Below are positions 7,351 to 16,300 of a DNA stretch of 64,000 nt, piece after piece (position 1 is the stretch's first letter; every line of letters starts with the position of its first letter). The stretch comes from Clostridiales bacterium CHKCI006 (lineage in GTDB: Bacteria > Bacillota_I > Bacilli_A > Erysipelotrichales > Coprobacillaceae), in contig FCNA01000148.1 in NCBI GenBank assembly GCA_900018345.1, forward strand, positions 1 through 64,000, given 5' to 3'. The position numbers and the translations under genes were made by a program. The notes below the pieces were generated by a model. It made no database searches. It was not told the origin of the DNA and saw nothing but the letters and a program-made list of their open reading frames with translations.

Positions 7351-8136
7351 ATGATGGAAGGATATATTCATTCGACCGAGAGCTGCGGTACCGTCGATGG
7401 TCCTGGGATTCGTTTCGTTGTCTTTTTTCAGGGCTGCCCAATGCGCTGCAGATACTGTCATAATCCAGATACCTGGCAGCCAAATGTCGGCAAAACAATG
7501 ACGGTGGATGAAATATTGACTGAAATGGAATCAAAGAAGGAATTCTATACGCATGGTGGAATTACTTGTACAGGTGGTGAACCTCTTTTACAAATTGATT
7601 TTCTGACGGAATTATTCACTCGTTGTAAAGAATTAGGAATCCATACTTGTCTGGATACTTCAGGAATTACTTATAATGAAAAACCGGAGACACTTGCTAA
7701 GATGGATAAGTTAATGGCAGTGACAGATCTAATCATGCTGGATATCAAACATATTGATCCTAAGACACATCAGTGGCTGGTGGCCCAACCTAACGAGATG
7801 ATCTTGAAGTTTGCGGAATATACAGCACGGAAAAAAGTACCATTATGGATTCGTCATGTGCTCGTTCCGGGTATCACAGACAAGCAAGAAGATCTTCGTA
7901 ATCTGGGTCGTTTCATTGGGCGCTTATCGAATTTACAGGCCTTGGATGTCCTGCCTTATCATACGATGGGTGTGGTAAAATATAAGAATTTAGGTCTTGA
8001 TTACCCATTAAAAGATGTGCCTGCTGCCACAAAGGATGAAGCCATCAAGGCGCGTGAAATCATTCTTGAAGGGGCCAGAGAAGGACGTCACGAATTGGTT
8101 GAAGAACTGAAAGCAAAACAAAAACAGGCTGAATAA
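7351..8136 (+). CDS. pflA: Pyruvate formate-lyase-activating enzyme (radical SAM)
   Basis: Radical SAM activase that abstracts hydrogen from the radical glycine of PFL using a 4Fe-4S cluster. The cluster motif CPMRCRYCHNPDTW lies near residue 30, preceded by the typical SCGTVDGPGIRF. The CTGGEPLLQ segment and later SAM-contact motifs are present. ATG 7351 is chosen over an in-frame GTG at 7342 because of the GGAAGG ribosome site. The partner glycine must be Gly55 of the separate domain encoded at 6599. The gene is transcribed separately from the pflB operon and ends in its own terminator. Confidence 0.95.
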   Translation: MMEGYIHSTESCGTVDGPGIRFVVFFQGCPMRCRYCHNPDTWQPNVGKTMTVDEILTEMESKKEFYTHGGITCTGGEPLLQIDFLTELFTRCKELGIHTCLDTSGITYNEKPETLAKMDKLMAVTDLIMLDIKHIDPKTHQWLVAQPNEMILKFAEYTARKKVPLWIRHVLVPGITDKQEDLRNLGRFIGRLSNLQALDVLPYHTMGVVKYKNLGLDYPLKDVPAATKDEAIKAREIILEGAREGRHELVEELKAKQKQAE

Positions 8137-8150
8137 CAGCCTGTTTTAAT
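8123..8150 (+). terminator. Terminator of pflA
   Basis: AACAGGCTG 8123-8131 pairs with CAGCCTGTT 8137-8145, followed by a short T-run. The stem includes the pflA stop codon. Confidence 0.75.
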
Positions 8151-8245
8151 TACTGCTAACAATGTAATTGAACGGATATGGTCATTGATTAACCAGCGAA
8201 TAAAAGGGAAAGGATCGGAATTGACCTAACCCTTTTCTTTCTATT

Positions 8246-9109
8246 CTAGTTTGAAGCATCACTGCTTGAGACGGTGGCATTGGTCCGTTTAGAAAGCGTC
8301 AATACATAGGCATCCGGACGGGCATTGAAACGGTATTGCTGCTGATGTCCTAAGCCGATCCCATTAGAGACGATGAGGGTTTTATTGTTTTGCTCATAGC
8401 GGCCAGAAACATAGGTTTCACCGCCTTCTAATTTGACGAGCGGTCCAACGAATGGAATCTGAATAAAGCCACCGCCCGTATGTCCGGATAATTGCAGATC
8501 CATGGAGGTGTTGGCTAGATTCGTAAAGTAATCCGGCTGATGGATGGCTGCAATCACAAAACCGCTTTGCTGGTCTAGGGTAAGCAAACTATCCAGGTTA
8601 CTGCTGGATTCCATCCCCACCAGGGTAATGGTGCTTGATTCATAATAGATGGTACGCACCTCATTGCGCAGTACTTCGAATCCTCCGCTCTCTAAGAGAT
8701 TAATGGAATCTTCCAAATTGGTCATAAATTCATTTTCACCTAAGACAGCAAACTTTCCATAAGGAACTTGAATGCTGTCTAAAAGGGAAATTAAACGTTC
8801 CTGATCAAACGCATTACCGTTTTCATAAATATCTCCACCGAAAATGATCATATCGCATTGTTCATTATTGATACTGTTGATGCAAGATTCCAGATAGTCG
8901 AGATCCTCGCTAGTAGATATATCCAGATCTGAAAAGAAACCAATCTTAAACCCAATGAATTCTTCAGGAATTAGTGAATTGCTGACATCCTGTGAAATGA
9001 TATGAAAATGATATGGTGAAACTCTTAATACATAATACCCACTGGCAAAGATCACACAGACGATGACAAAAAGTAGGCAGATACCTTTAATTTTTCGCTT
9101 GATTCTCAT
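8246..9109 (-). CDS. Membrane-anchored metallophosphoesterase-fold protein with degraded metal site
   Basis: A 287-residue protein with an N-terminal membrane anchor (residues 8-28) and a calcineurin-like phosphoesterase fold of the YaeI/YkuE type. Normal metal ligands are altered. SDLH is SDLD (60-63), GNHD is GENE (124-127), and GHTH is GHTG (209-212). GGD at 91-93 and a histidine at 190 remain. Loss of three motif positions suggests it is not an ordinary phosphoesterase. It may be a binding or regulatory protein, or use another metal arrangement. It overlaps the RNase J gene by 23 bp and is probably cotranscribed with it. Confidence 0.75.
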   Translation of the reverse strand: MRIKRKIKGICLLFVIVCVIFASGYYVLRVSPYHFHIISQDVSNSLIPEEFIGFKIGFFSDLDISTSEDLDYLESCINSINNEQCDMIIFGGDIYENGNAFDQERLISLLDSIQVPYGKFAVLGENEFMTNLEDSINLLESGGFEVLRNEVRTIYYESSTITLVGMESSSNLDSLLTLDQQSGFVIAAIHQPDYFTNLANTSMDLQLSGHTGGGFIQIPFVGPLVKLEGGETYVSGRYEQNNKTLIVSNGIGLGHQQQYRFNARPDAYVLTLSKRTNATVSSSDASN

Positions 9110-10880
9110 TGGTTACTAATTTATTCATGACCACGGGGATGATCATTGGATTACGATTGGTCTTAGATGAGAAATATGGTGTTAAGGTTTCGCGAATCGT
9201 ATTCTTGATTTCTGCAAAAGTAGTCTTACGGCTTAACAGTTTTGTTAATACATCCTGTACCAGTCTTTCTGCTTCACGAATCATGGCCTGTGAGTCTTTC
9301 ATATAGACAAAGCCACGTGAGATGATGACCGGTTTGCATAAGAGCTTGCCTGCGCGCGAATCCATGCTGACCATAATAGAAACCATCCCATCTTCAGAAA
9401 GGATCTGACGGTCGCGCAATACGGCAGTCGAAAGACCGGTAATATCGTTGCCGTCGACATAAATGTCATCAACATGAACCCGTGGTCCACGGAAGGCTTC
9501 ACCATTGCGTAAAATAATCGTATCACCATTATTCATGACAAAGGCATGACCGGGTTTGACACCGACCTGATGGGATAATTCTGCATGAATCTTCAGCATG
9601 CGATATTCTCCATGCATCGGCATAAAATATTTGGGTTTCATTAAAAGTAACATCAGTTTCTGTTCTTCCTGACCGGCATGGCCTGAAGTGTGTAAAGAGT
9701 TCAATGCCGAATGGGTAAGTACATTTGCACCGGAGCGGAACAGCTGGTTGACCACATGATTAACACTGGTGGCATTGCCTGGGATCGTACTGGATGAGAA
9801 AATAACGGTATCACCCGGTTTGATGGAGACATTGCGATGCGTACCGGCAGCGATCCGGGAAAGTGCTGCTAAAGGCTCACCCTGGCTACCTGTACATAGG
9901 ATTAGTATCTGGTTATCTTTTAAACGTTTAGCTTCATCATTTTTAATGAAATAGCGATCCGGGCATTTGATATAGCCCATGCGTCTGGAAGTATTGATTA
10001 CATTTTCCATGGAACGACCATAAACCAGGATCCGTCGGTCGAATTTAACGGCTCCTTCAATGATCTGCTGAACGCGATGCACGTTGCTGGCAAAGGTGGC
10101 GACGATCAGACGACCCTCTGTTTTACGGAAGATGTCCAGGATCGAATTAGCCACCTGTTTTTCCGAAATGGAGAAGGTCGGGATTTCCGAGTTGGTGGAG
10201 TCAGCCATCAGAAGTGTTACACCGGTATAACCCAGAAAGGACATTTTCTGGAAGTCAGCAGGATCTCCTACCGGGGTCAGATCGAATTTATAGTCTCCAG
10301 TCGAGACGATCCTGCCGTTGGATGTGTTGATGACAATTCCCATCGATTCAGGAATGGAATGATTCGTTTTAAAGAAGCCGATATTGAAATTTTCGGTTCG
10401 AATCTGATAATCATCATCAATCTGAATAAATGAAGTTGCATGGGTCAAATGATGTTCATCCAGTTTTCGCTTGATCAAAGCACAAGCCAGTGGTGTGGCG
10501 TAGATGACTGGAATATTGACGAGTCTTAAGAGAAATGGAATGCCTCCGATATGATCTTCGTGTCCATGAGTAATCAGCAACCCTTTGATCTTACGCTGAT
10601 TTTTCACTAGATAGGAGCAATCCGGAATGATATAGTCGATGCCTGGCAAACCTTCTTCGGCAAAACGAACGCCGGCATCAATAATGATGATTTCGTTTCC
10701 CTGTTCGATGCAGTACATATTTTTCCCAATTTCGTTCAAACCACCCAAAGCAAATACCTTTGTATCCGTCGGTTCTACCTGAATATTGTTGTAATGATGC
10801 GCATTAGTGCGATGTGAATGTTGTGTCGCTGGATGATGGGGGCGCTTATGAGTGGGCTGTTTTTTTGGTAAATTCTGCAT
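9087..10880 (-). CDS. rnj: Ribonuclease J
   Basis: Metallo-beta-lactamase/beta-CASP ribonuclease with 5'-3' exonuclease and endonuclease activity, central to mRNA decay and rRNA maturation in Firmicutes. The metal motif HGHEDHIGG lies near residue 100, the beta-CASP region follows, and a C-terminal domain completes the 597 residues. The first 35 residues are rich in histidine and lysine and precede the conserved FALGGLNEIGKNMY start, so they form an unusual extension. The ribosome site AGAGGTG supports the distal start. Whether it is the J1 or J2 type cannot be decided from one copy. Confidence 0.93.
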   Translation of the reverse strand: MQNLPKKQPTHKRPHHPATQHSHRTNAHHYNNIQVEPTDTKVFALGGLNEIGKNMYCIEQGNEIIIIDAGVRFAEEGLPGIDYIIPDCSYLVKNQRKIKGLLITHGHEDHIGGIPFLLRLVNIPVIYATPLACALIKRKLDEHHLTHATSFIQIDDDYQIRTENFNIGFFKTNHSIPESMGIVINTSNGRIVSTGDYKFDLTPVGDPADFQKMSFLGYTGVTLLMADSTNSEIPTFSISEKQVANSILDIFRKTEGRLIVATFASNVHRVQQIIEGAVKFDRRILVYGRSMENVINTSRRMGYIKCPDRYFIKNDEAKRLKDNQILILCTGSQGEPLAALSRIAAGTHRNVSIKPGDTVIFSSSTIPGNATSVNHVVNQLFRSGANVLTHSALNSLHTSGHAGQEEQKLMLLLMKPKYFMPMHGEYRMLKIHAELSHQVGVKPGHAFVMNNGDTIILRNGEAFRGPRVHVDDIYVDGNDITGLSTAVLRDRQILSEDGMVSIMVSMDSRAGKLLCKPVIISRGFVYMKDSQAMIREAERLVQDVLTKLLSRKTTFAEIKNTIRETLTPYFSSKTNRNPMIIPVVMNKLVTNENQAKN

Positions 10881-10956
10881 ATCTTCACCTCTTTCATTGT
10901 TTTTATGTCGATATTATTATAGCACATATTTGGCGCTTTAAAGGAAAAAAAGAATG

Positions 10957-11838
10957 CTAAGCATCCTTTTTGTTGAAAACTTTCTTAATGCATCCTGCTC
11001 CGATCGCGCCCGGCCCCGTATGACAAGCAATGGCTAGAGCCAGTGGGACGATCCGGACTTCGTGTCCAGGCCAGCGCTTCTCCATTTTTTCCTTTAGCTT
11101 TTCAGCGACTTCCGGACAGTTTGTATGCGCAATACAGAGATAAACATTGTCTCCCTTGCCTTCGATATCGATGCGCGTTTCAATATCGTGAGCAATGGCA
11201 TCGATCATGATGCTTTCAGCCTTATTTAAGGTACGTGCAATCGCAAATTTATCCAGCTTTTCACCATAGATATTAAGAATAGGTTTGATTTTCAGCAGGG
11301 AACCGATTGCTGCTACAGCTGGTGTGATCCGTCCACCCTTTTTAAGATACTCAAGGGTATCCACTGTGATATAGATAGTACAGTTAAAACGATTATCTTC
11401 TAAAAGCTGTTTAATTTCGCGGGCGCTCTTCCCCTGCCTGACATATTCAATGGCATCATAAACATCCTGCTCAAGAGTTGCGGAGATACGCTGATTGTTG
11501 ACAACATAAACCTGTTCATCATAATCTTCAGACAGCATTTTCGCACTTTGATAGGCGCCGGAAAGGCCGCTGGACATCGGTAAATAGACAATTTCATCAT
11601 ATGATTTTAAAGTTTCATCAAAAATACTCGCCAGTGTGCCCAATGATGGTTGACTGGTCGCCACCTCTGCACCCTGACCGAGCATTTCATAAAAAGCATC
11701 CTGTGTTAAATTAATATCTTCTAAGTATTCTTTTTTATTGATTGTGAAAGGCATTGGAACAACTTGGATCCCTAATTCCTTTGCCTGCTGCTGTGTGATC
11801 CCGCTACAGCTATCCGTAATAATGGCAGTTTTAGGCAT
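10957..11838 (-). CDS. DegV family fatty-acid-binding protein
   Basis: A 293-residue DegV-fold protein. Family members bind a fatty acid and include FakB, which presents it to the kinase FakA. The N-terminal TDSCSGI segment, the TSQPS motif near residue 62 and the SSGLSGAYQSA segment near residue 92 are typical. ATG 11838 follows the ribosome site AAGGAGG. It is a separate minus-strand unit upstream of RNase J. No fakA gene is in the window, so its part in lipid metabolism is inferred from the family. Confidence 0.88.
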   Translation of the reverse strand: MPKTAIITDSCSGITQQQAKELGIQVVPMPFTINKKEYLEDINLTQDAFYEMLGQGAEVATSQPSLGTLASIFDETLKSYDEIVYLPMSSGLSGAYQSAKMLSEDYDEQVYVVNNQRISATLEQDVYDAIEYVRQGKSAREIKQLLEDNRFNCTIYITVDTLEYLKKGGRITPAVAAIGSLLKIKPILNIYGEKLDKFAIARTLNKAESIMIDAIAHDIETRIDIEGKGDNVYLCIAHTNCPEVAEKLKEKMEKRWPGHEVRIVPLALAIACHTGPGAIGAGCIKKVFNKKDA

Positions 11839-12780
11839 ACAATTCCGCCTCCTTTTCCTTTACATCTTAACATTTTTTCAGGCATAACTCAACCCTTAGT
11901 ATGCACGCTTTTGAACCTTCGGATACATCCAGTGCTTAAAATGTAAAAATCAATGCATTTATCGCGACGATGAAAAATGGCTGAACCTGTCTTATGAGAA
12001 GGTTGATCATCGTTAAATGCAAATGCTTTATTGATCATTATTTTTCAAAAATAGGCTTCCTAAAATGGGTTACATTTTCTTTTCTGTTATTGGCGATTTT
12101 TTTATTTCTTATGATTAGCAAAAAGGCGAATGCGCAACCGATCGATGTCATTATTTCTAATACGTCTTTCAGAGTGAGTTCCCTGTTTTTTCTTATTGCA
12201 TCTGATCTGGATTTTTACTGTGATCTCTTTTTGAATAGATTCAATCGGTATTCTCTTAAGCTTTTTCGTATTTACATGCTTCCTTTTTTGATTTCTTTAT
12301 GACGCGTTTATATTTTTTAGGGTATTTCTTTGCTCGTATCCTGTTATTACGATTTCCTGATTATGCTGCACGATCTCTCATCATCATTCTGATCCGTGAT
12401 GATAAGAGATAAAACCTTATTTCATTGACTACTCACATTCTGTTTAAGCAGGTTTACTATTTGCACGTAAAACGGCAAAAATGGAATACTTTTCCTAGCT
12501 ATCGCAATCCCTTTGTTAATATCACCTTTTTGAAAGAAATATTTTGTTCTTTTTTGGCTATAGGACAAAATGATTGCCGATCTATCCTGTGAGTTATAAG
12601 CAAGCCCAGTAAAATAAAGTTTCTTGATTGCGCGTGCGGAATATCAGTTAAGATCGTATTTTTCAATTCCCGTCTTCTATGGAATTTAACTTTTCACTTA
12701 ACAGGATATACTTTTTTAAGAATATGATTTTCCAATTGCTGTCTTCTATGTTATAATAGGGATATTCAGGAGGTACTATC
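11839..12780. other. Gene-poor 0.94-kb intergenic region
   Basis: AT-rich stretch between divergent genes. A 102-codon frame at 11994-12302 (plus) encodes a hydrophobic segment but lacks a convincing ribosome site and resembles nothing recognised; it may be a remnant. An inverted repeat lies at 12374-12386 and 12397-12409 (12 of 13 pairs) with no T-run. An imperfect direct repeat of about 22 bp, ending in GTCTTCTATG, occurs at 12659-12681 and 12727-12750. The second copy runs directly into the TATAAT box of the next gene. Confidence 0.5.
12728..12757 (+). promoter_or_regulatory. Promoter of the DUF975-like gene
   Basis: TATAAT at 12752-12757 with a weak TTTTCC -35 at 12728-12733, 18 bp apart. 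The promoter overlaps the second copy of the GTCTTCTATG-ending direct repeat. Confidence 0.5.
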
Positions 12781-13650
12781 ATGAAGAGTGTGAAAGAAAT
12801 TCGAAGTGAAGCGAATATGCTATATACAAAAAGCAGTCACTATATTGTGGCAACATTCATTGTTGTTGGTGTGATCATGGCTTTTGCTTCATCTCTGATG
12901 TCTGTATTGGGTGTTCAATTTAACCTTCCGTTGCTGTTCTTAGCTGCGGTCTTATTTGGACCCGTACAATATGGAACGATCAAAGCGAGCCTTTTGGCCT
13001 ATAACCGCCAGGCGCGACAAGTGACGACTGCAAAATTCAGTTTACTGGGATTCCGTCACTATTTTAAAATTTTCCTGCCTTTTGTGGGGCGCAGTGTCTT
13101 TATTTATGCTATTGAGGCATTGCTGATTGTAGGCTTCTGTTTGATAGCTAGTCAGGCCGATCATCTGATGATGTTTTTAGAAGCTGTTTTAGGTGGCCAG
13201 TTTGATTTGCTGTTATCGGATGGTCATTTGATTGTGAATGCTGCAGCGATTGTCATGATTGTGATCACAGTTGTTGTCGGTTTTGTATTGGAGTCTTATC
13301 TGGCTTTATCTTACTATTTTGCAGTGGATCATGAAGTCGGTTTGATTCGTTCAATGCGCATGTCCTTCCGTTCAATGCGGGGCTTCTTTTGGGATTATAT
13401 CTGGTTAAGAATTACCTATTTACCTTATGCGCTGGCAACAGCGATCATTGCCGGTGTTGTTTCACGTGCTTTTACTACCATGTTCCAGCAGCTGATCAGT
13501 ATGATGCCAGGGGTGCCGATCCTTTTCTTCAATATTCTCCTGGTTGCAATCGTGGCATTTATTAATACGCTGGTTTCAGTCATGATCTACCGCGTGAAGG
13601 AAGATCTGGCAATTACAGTCTTCTATAAAGAATTAGATGTTTTAGAGTAA
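12781..13650 (+). CDS. DUF975-like polytopic membrane protein
   Basis: A 289-residue integral membrane protein with about six hydrophobic segments. The start (MKSVKEIRSEANMLY) and overall pattern resemble the DUF975 family of Firmicutes, whose function is unknown. ATG 12781 follows a strong CAGGAGG ribosome site. A terminator directly follows. No catalytic motif or transport signature is visible. Confidence 0.7.
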   Translation: MKSVKEIRSEANMLYTKSSHYIVATFIVVGVIMAFASSLMSVLGVQFNLPLLFLAAVLFGPVQYGTIKASLLAYNRQARQVTTAKFSLLGFRHYFKIFLPFVGRSVFIYAIEALLIVGFCLIASQADHLMMFLEAVLGGQFDLLLSDGHLIVNAAAIVMIVITVVVGFVLESYLALSYYFAVDHEVGLIRSMRMSFRSMRGFFWDYIWLRITYLPYALATAIIAGVVSRAFTTMFQQLISMMPGVPILFFNILLVAIVAFINTLVSVMIYRVKEDLAITVFYKELDVLE

Positions 13651-13676
13651 GAGATAGGGAAACTTATCTCTTTTTT
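13651..13676 (+). terminator. Terminator after the DUF975-like gene
   Basis: GAGATA 13651-13656 pairs with TATCTC 13665-13670, followed by six T residues, immediately before the Nudix gene's ribosome site. Confidence 0.7.
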
Positions 13677-13692
13677 GAGGAGGGATGAAGAG

Positions 13693-14184
13693 ATGGATCA
13701 GGATTGTGGATTTCAAAAAGGAGAAACCTGGTTCTATTATCGTGTAGCTGCTTTTATCATCGAAGAACAATGTCTGTTGATGGCATGGGACCCTCAAAAA
13801 GCGATGTATGTTCCTCTTGGGGGCGGTGTTCATTTGCATGAGAGTGGGACAGATGCCCTGCGTCGACAGGTATATGAAGAGACGGGGATCCATTATGAGG
13901 TCAAACGTCTGGCGGAGGTTCATGAACATTTTTATGAGGGCAAAACAGCTTCGCTGACAGGGTTGACGTGTCATGAGATGACATTGTATTACCTGATGAA
14001 ATCGAAGGGGAAGCAGTTCTGGCTTGATCCGATGACTTCCCAGGAAAGACATCTATCTTTGGAGTGGCTGAAGCTAGAAAAGATCCATCAGTATCCATTG
14101 GATCCTTCGTTCCCGCTTGCCTGGTTTGATCGGATGCCTCGTGAGGTACAGTATCAGGTCTTTGATGAGCGGGACTCAAAATAA
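13693..14184 (+). CDS. Nudix hydrolase
   Basis: A 163-residue Nudix protein; the family hydrolyses nucleoside diphosphates linked to another group. The Nudix box lies near residues 38-60 (GGGVHLHESG then RRQVYEETG). The usual REVxEE is RQVYEE here, so one glutamate is glutamine while the metal-binding EE pair is kept. ATG 13693 is chosen over an upstream TTG because GAGGAGG at 13677 is spaced correctly for it. The substrate is unknown. It sits just behind the DUF975 terminator. Confidence 0.82.
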   Translation: MDQDCGFQKGETWFYYRVAAFIIEEQCLLMAWDPQKAMYVPLGGGVHLHESGTDALRRQVYEETGIHYEVKRLAEVHEHFYEGKTASLTGLTCHEMTLYYLMKSKGKQFWLDPMTSQERHLSLEWLKLEKIHQYPLDPSFPLAWFDRMPREVQYQVFDERDSK

Positions 14185-14246
14185 TCAAGCCTTTTATTTG
14201 TCTAAATTAAAAAAATGTGCAATACTATAGGTGTGAGGTGAGTTTG

Positions 14247-14555
14247 ATGAAAATTGTAAATGAAAAAAGTTTTGATGAAACTATTGCTAATGGTGTGGTT
14301 TTAGTGGATTTCTTTGCCACCTGGTGTGGGCCATGCCGTATGGTCGCGCCGGTTTTGGAAGAGTTAGCTGAAAAGTATGCCGGAAGAATGGAAATCGTGA
14401 AGGTCGATGTCGATCAGTCTCAGTCTTTAGCGATGCGCTTTGGTGTTCAGTCTATTCCGACGTTATTGTTATTCAAAAATGGGGCATTACAGGAAACTCA
14501 GATCGGATTTGCTGGTGGTCCTCAGATTGAAGCCATGATCAATAAATATCTATAA
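14247..14555 (+). CDS. trxA: Thioredoxin
   Basis: A 102-residue thioredoxin with the redox motif WCGPC near residue 28 and the cis-proline segment SIPTLLLF near residue 72. It reduces protein disulfides and is recharged by thioredoxin reductase, which is not in this window. ATG 14247 follows a GAGGTGA ribosome site; longer upstream frames have none. It is a single-gene unit. Confidence 0.95.
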   Translation: MKIVNEKSFDETIANGVVLVDFFATWCGPCRMVAPVLEELAEKYAGRMEIVKVDVDQSQSLAMRFGVQSIPTLLLFKNGALQETQIGFAGGPQIEAMINKYL

Positions 14556-14578
14556 GCAGGAGGGTCTCCTGCTTTTTT
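14555..14578 (+). terminator. Terminator of trxA
   Basis: AGCAGGA 14555-14561 pairs with TCCTGCT 14567-14573, followed by a T-run. Confidence 0.85.
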
Positions 14579-14638
14579 GATGGCTGAAAGACGGGACGAG
14601 TGGGGAAGACAGCTGCTTGCAATGCGAAAAAAGCAGCC

Positions 14639-15202
14639 TTAATCTGCTTTGACTGCTTCGTGTTTGAGATGAATCTGCTGGTTTTGAAGTAAGTTCTCGG
14701 CAAGCTGGCTGTCAAATAACCAGTCCTTAAACTGACTTGTTTCGATCATGACAGGCATGCGATGATGGACTGCTTTCACGGGTTCTTTGGCTGCGGTGGT
14801 GGTGATCAGCACTTCCTGATTGGGAGTATAGATGCCGGCAAAATAGAGGGTCGGTTCGGTCTGGCTCTCAAAACGATATGCCATCTTCTGTTTGGTCCAT
14901 TCATAAAAACCAGTTGCCGGAATCAAACAGCGACGAAGCCTAAAATGATCCTGGAAAAAAGGTTTTTGAACAATGGTCTCACTACGGGCATTGATCAGGC
15001 GCTTTTTTTGGAAAGGGATTCCCCAACGCATATAGCAGGCATAGATCCGACCACGCTCACCAAAAAGGACCGGTACCATTTCACCTGGATAAAAATCGCC
15101 CTCATGACCCTGAATCTCAGGCTGTCGGCGACTGGCTTTGGTAAAGATTTCCTGGATCTTAGGGTCTTGACGATTGAGGTAAATATAAAATCGACCACAC
15201 AT
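14639..15202 (-). CDS. SOS response-associated peptidase family protein (YedK/HMCES)
   Basis: A 187-residue SRAP-domain protein. Family members cross-link through the N-terminal cysteine to abasic sites in single-stranded DNA and shield them. Cys2 (MCGRFY), the NARSET segment near residue 75, GFYEW near residue 97 and the HHRMPVM histidine near residue 145 are all present, so the active site looks intact. Its start lies within 2 bp of the end of the lipid kinase gene, indicating one minus-strand operon. Confidence 0.92.
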   Translation of the reverse strand: MCGRFYIYLNRQDPKIQEIFTKASRRQPEIQGHEGDFYPGEMVPVLFGERGRIYACYMRWGIPFQKKRLINARSETIVQKPFFQDHFRLRRCLIPATGFYEWTKQKMAYRFESQTEPTLYFAGIYTPNQEVLITTTAAKEPVKAVHHRMPVMIETSQFKDWLFDSQLAENLLQNQQIHLKHEAVKAD

Positions 15203-15203
15203 C

Positions 15204-16112
15204 TTAGTTTTTCTTTCGCGCTGGAATCACGATACGCAGCACTTGTTGGATGTTTTCGATGGTCACAGGAAAATGAGGTCCGATCTCGCCATCGACATCC
15301 AGTTTTAAATCTTTATTAGGCGAATCAATCGTAATGGACCTGGCCTGGAACGAATTGACAAAAGGACTTTCCAGGTGTTTGTTGAGCAGGATATCCTTCG
15401 ATAATGCAATCATATCTGTGAGTTCACATTTGCGAACGACCATGACATCGAAGAGTCCGTCACTGACATGTGCGCGTGGATTGATTTGTTTGAATCCACC
15501 TACACTTTTGGTATTCGAAACCAGTATCATGATGGCCTCCTCTTCCATTTTTTGTCCATCAGCTTCTATTTTCAGGGGGATGCTGTTAAAAAGTTCAGGC
15601 AGTGCGCCAACGCCTTCCAGATAATAGGCAAAAGCACCTAAGCGTGCTTTTTTGTCTTTAGGTACCTTAAAACTGATATCGGTAAAAGCACCGGCTGCAA
15701 CCACATTGGCAAAATAAGCATCACCGATCCGCCCCACGTCTACGTATCTGGTTTGAAAATCATCAATCATCCGACAAAAGGCTTCCGGCGTTTTCGGAAG
15801 GTGTAAGTAATTGGCAAAATCATTGACAGTTCCTCCGGCAATGATCGCCAGTGGGATATCGCAGCCACTGGTAATGATCCCACCGATGACTTCATTGACA
15901 GTGCCATCGCCCCCTACGGCTACGACAAAGTCATAATCTCTGGGCTGTAATATTTTGGCTCGTAAAAAAGCATCATCCTTTTTCTGCGTATAAAAAACAT
16001 CCACTTCTTTCAGTTTTTGCATCAAAGACAAGCGACCAATGATCTTCTCTAGCTGAGGGCGCATATTTTGTCTTCCTGATGAAGGATTGATAATAAATAG
16101 TGCACGCATCAT
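15204..16112 (-). CDS. dagK: Diacylglycerol/lipid kinase family protein
   Basis: A 302-residue kinase of the DagK/YegS family, which phosphorylates diacylglycerol or a related lipid at the membrane. The nucleotide motif VAVGGDGTVNEVI is near residue 62 and the AGGTVNDFA segment near residue 92. The start is one of two adjacent ATG codons (16112 or 16109) behind TAGGTGA. It is the first gene of a pair with the SRAP gene. The lipid substrate is assumed from the family. Confidence 0.88.
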   Translation of the reverse strand: MMRALFIINPSSGRQNMRPQLEKIIGRLSLMQKLKEVDVFYTQKKDDAFLRAKILQPRDYDFVVAVGGDGTVNEVIGGIITSGCDIPLAIIAGGTVNDFANYLHLPKTPEAFCRMIDDFQTRYVDVGRIGDAYFANVVAAGAFTDISFKVPKDKKARLGAFAYYLEGVGALPELFNSIPLKIEADGQKMEEEAIMILVSNTKSVGGFKQINPRAHVSDGLFDVMVVRKCELTDMIALSKDILLNKHLESPFVNSFQARSITIDSPNKDLKLDVDGEIGPHFPVTIENIQQVLRIVIPARKKN

Positions 16113-16241
16113 TTTTCACCTACTTTTCCTATCCTTTATCATAACATGAAATGACAGAATGTACAATCAACATCATCTATCGAAAAAATATCTCTCAAGA
16201 ATAAATATGCCTGGTTAAAGACTGAACTTGGATACATTGGA

Positions 16242-16270
16242 TTGACAATTGCAGATGGAAAAGATAGAAT
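16242..16270 (+). promoter_or_regulatory. Sigma-A-type promoter of the aro operon
   Basis: TTGACA 16242-16247 and TAGAAT 16265-16270 are separated by exactly 17 bp, 31 bp upstream of aroA. Confidence 0.8.
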
Positions 16271-16300
16271 GGGTTAAGCATAGAAGAGAGGTGAAAAAGC

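Noticed and set aside
11994-12302. A 102-codon hydrophobic frame in the large spacer
   Set aside because: No ribosome site, no recognisable family, and AT-rich DNA easily yields hydrophobic frames. Kept only as a note in the spacer entry.
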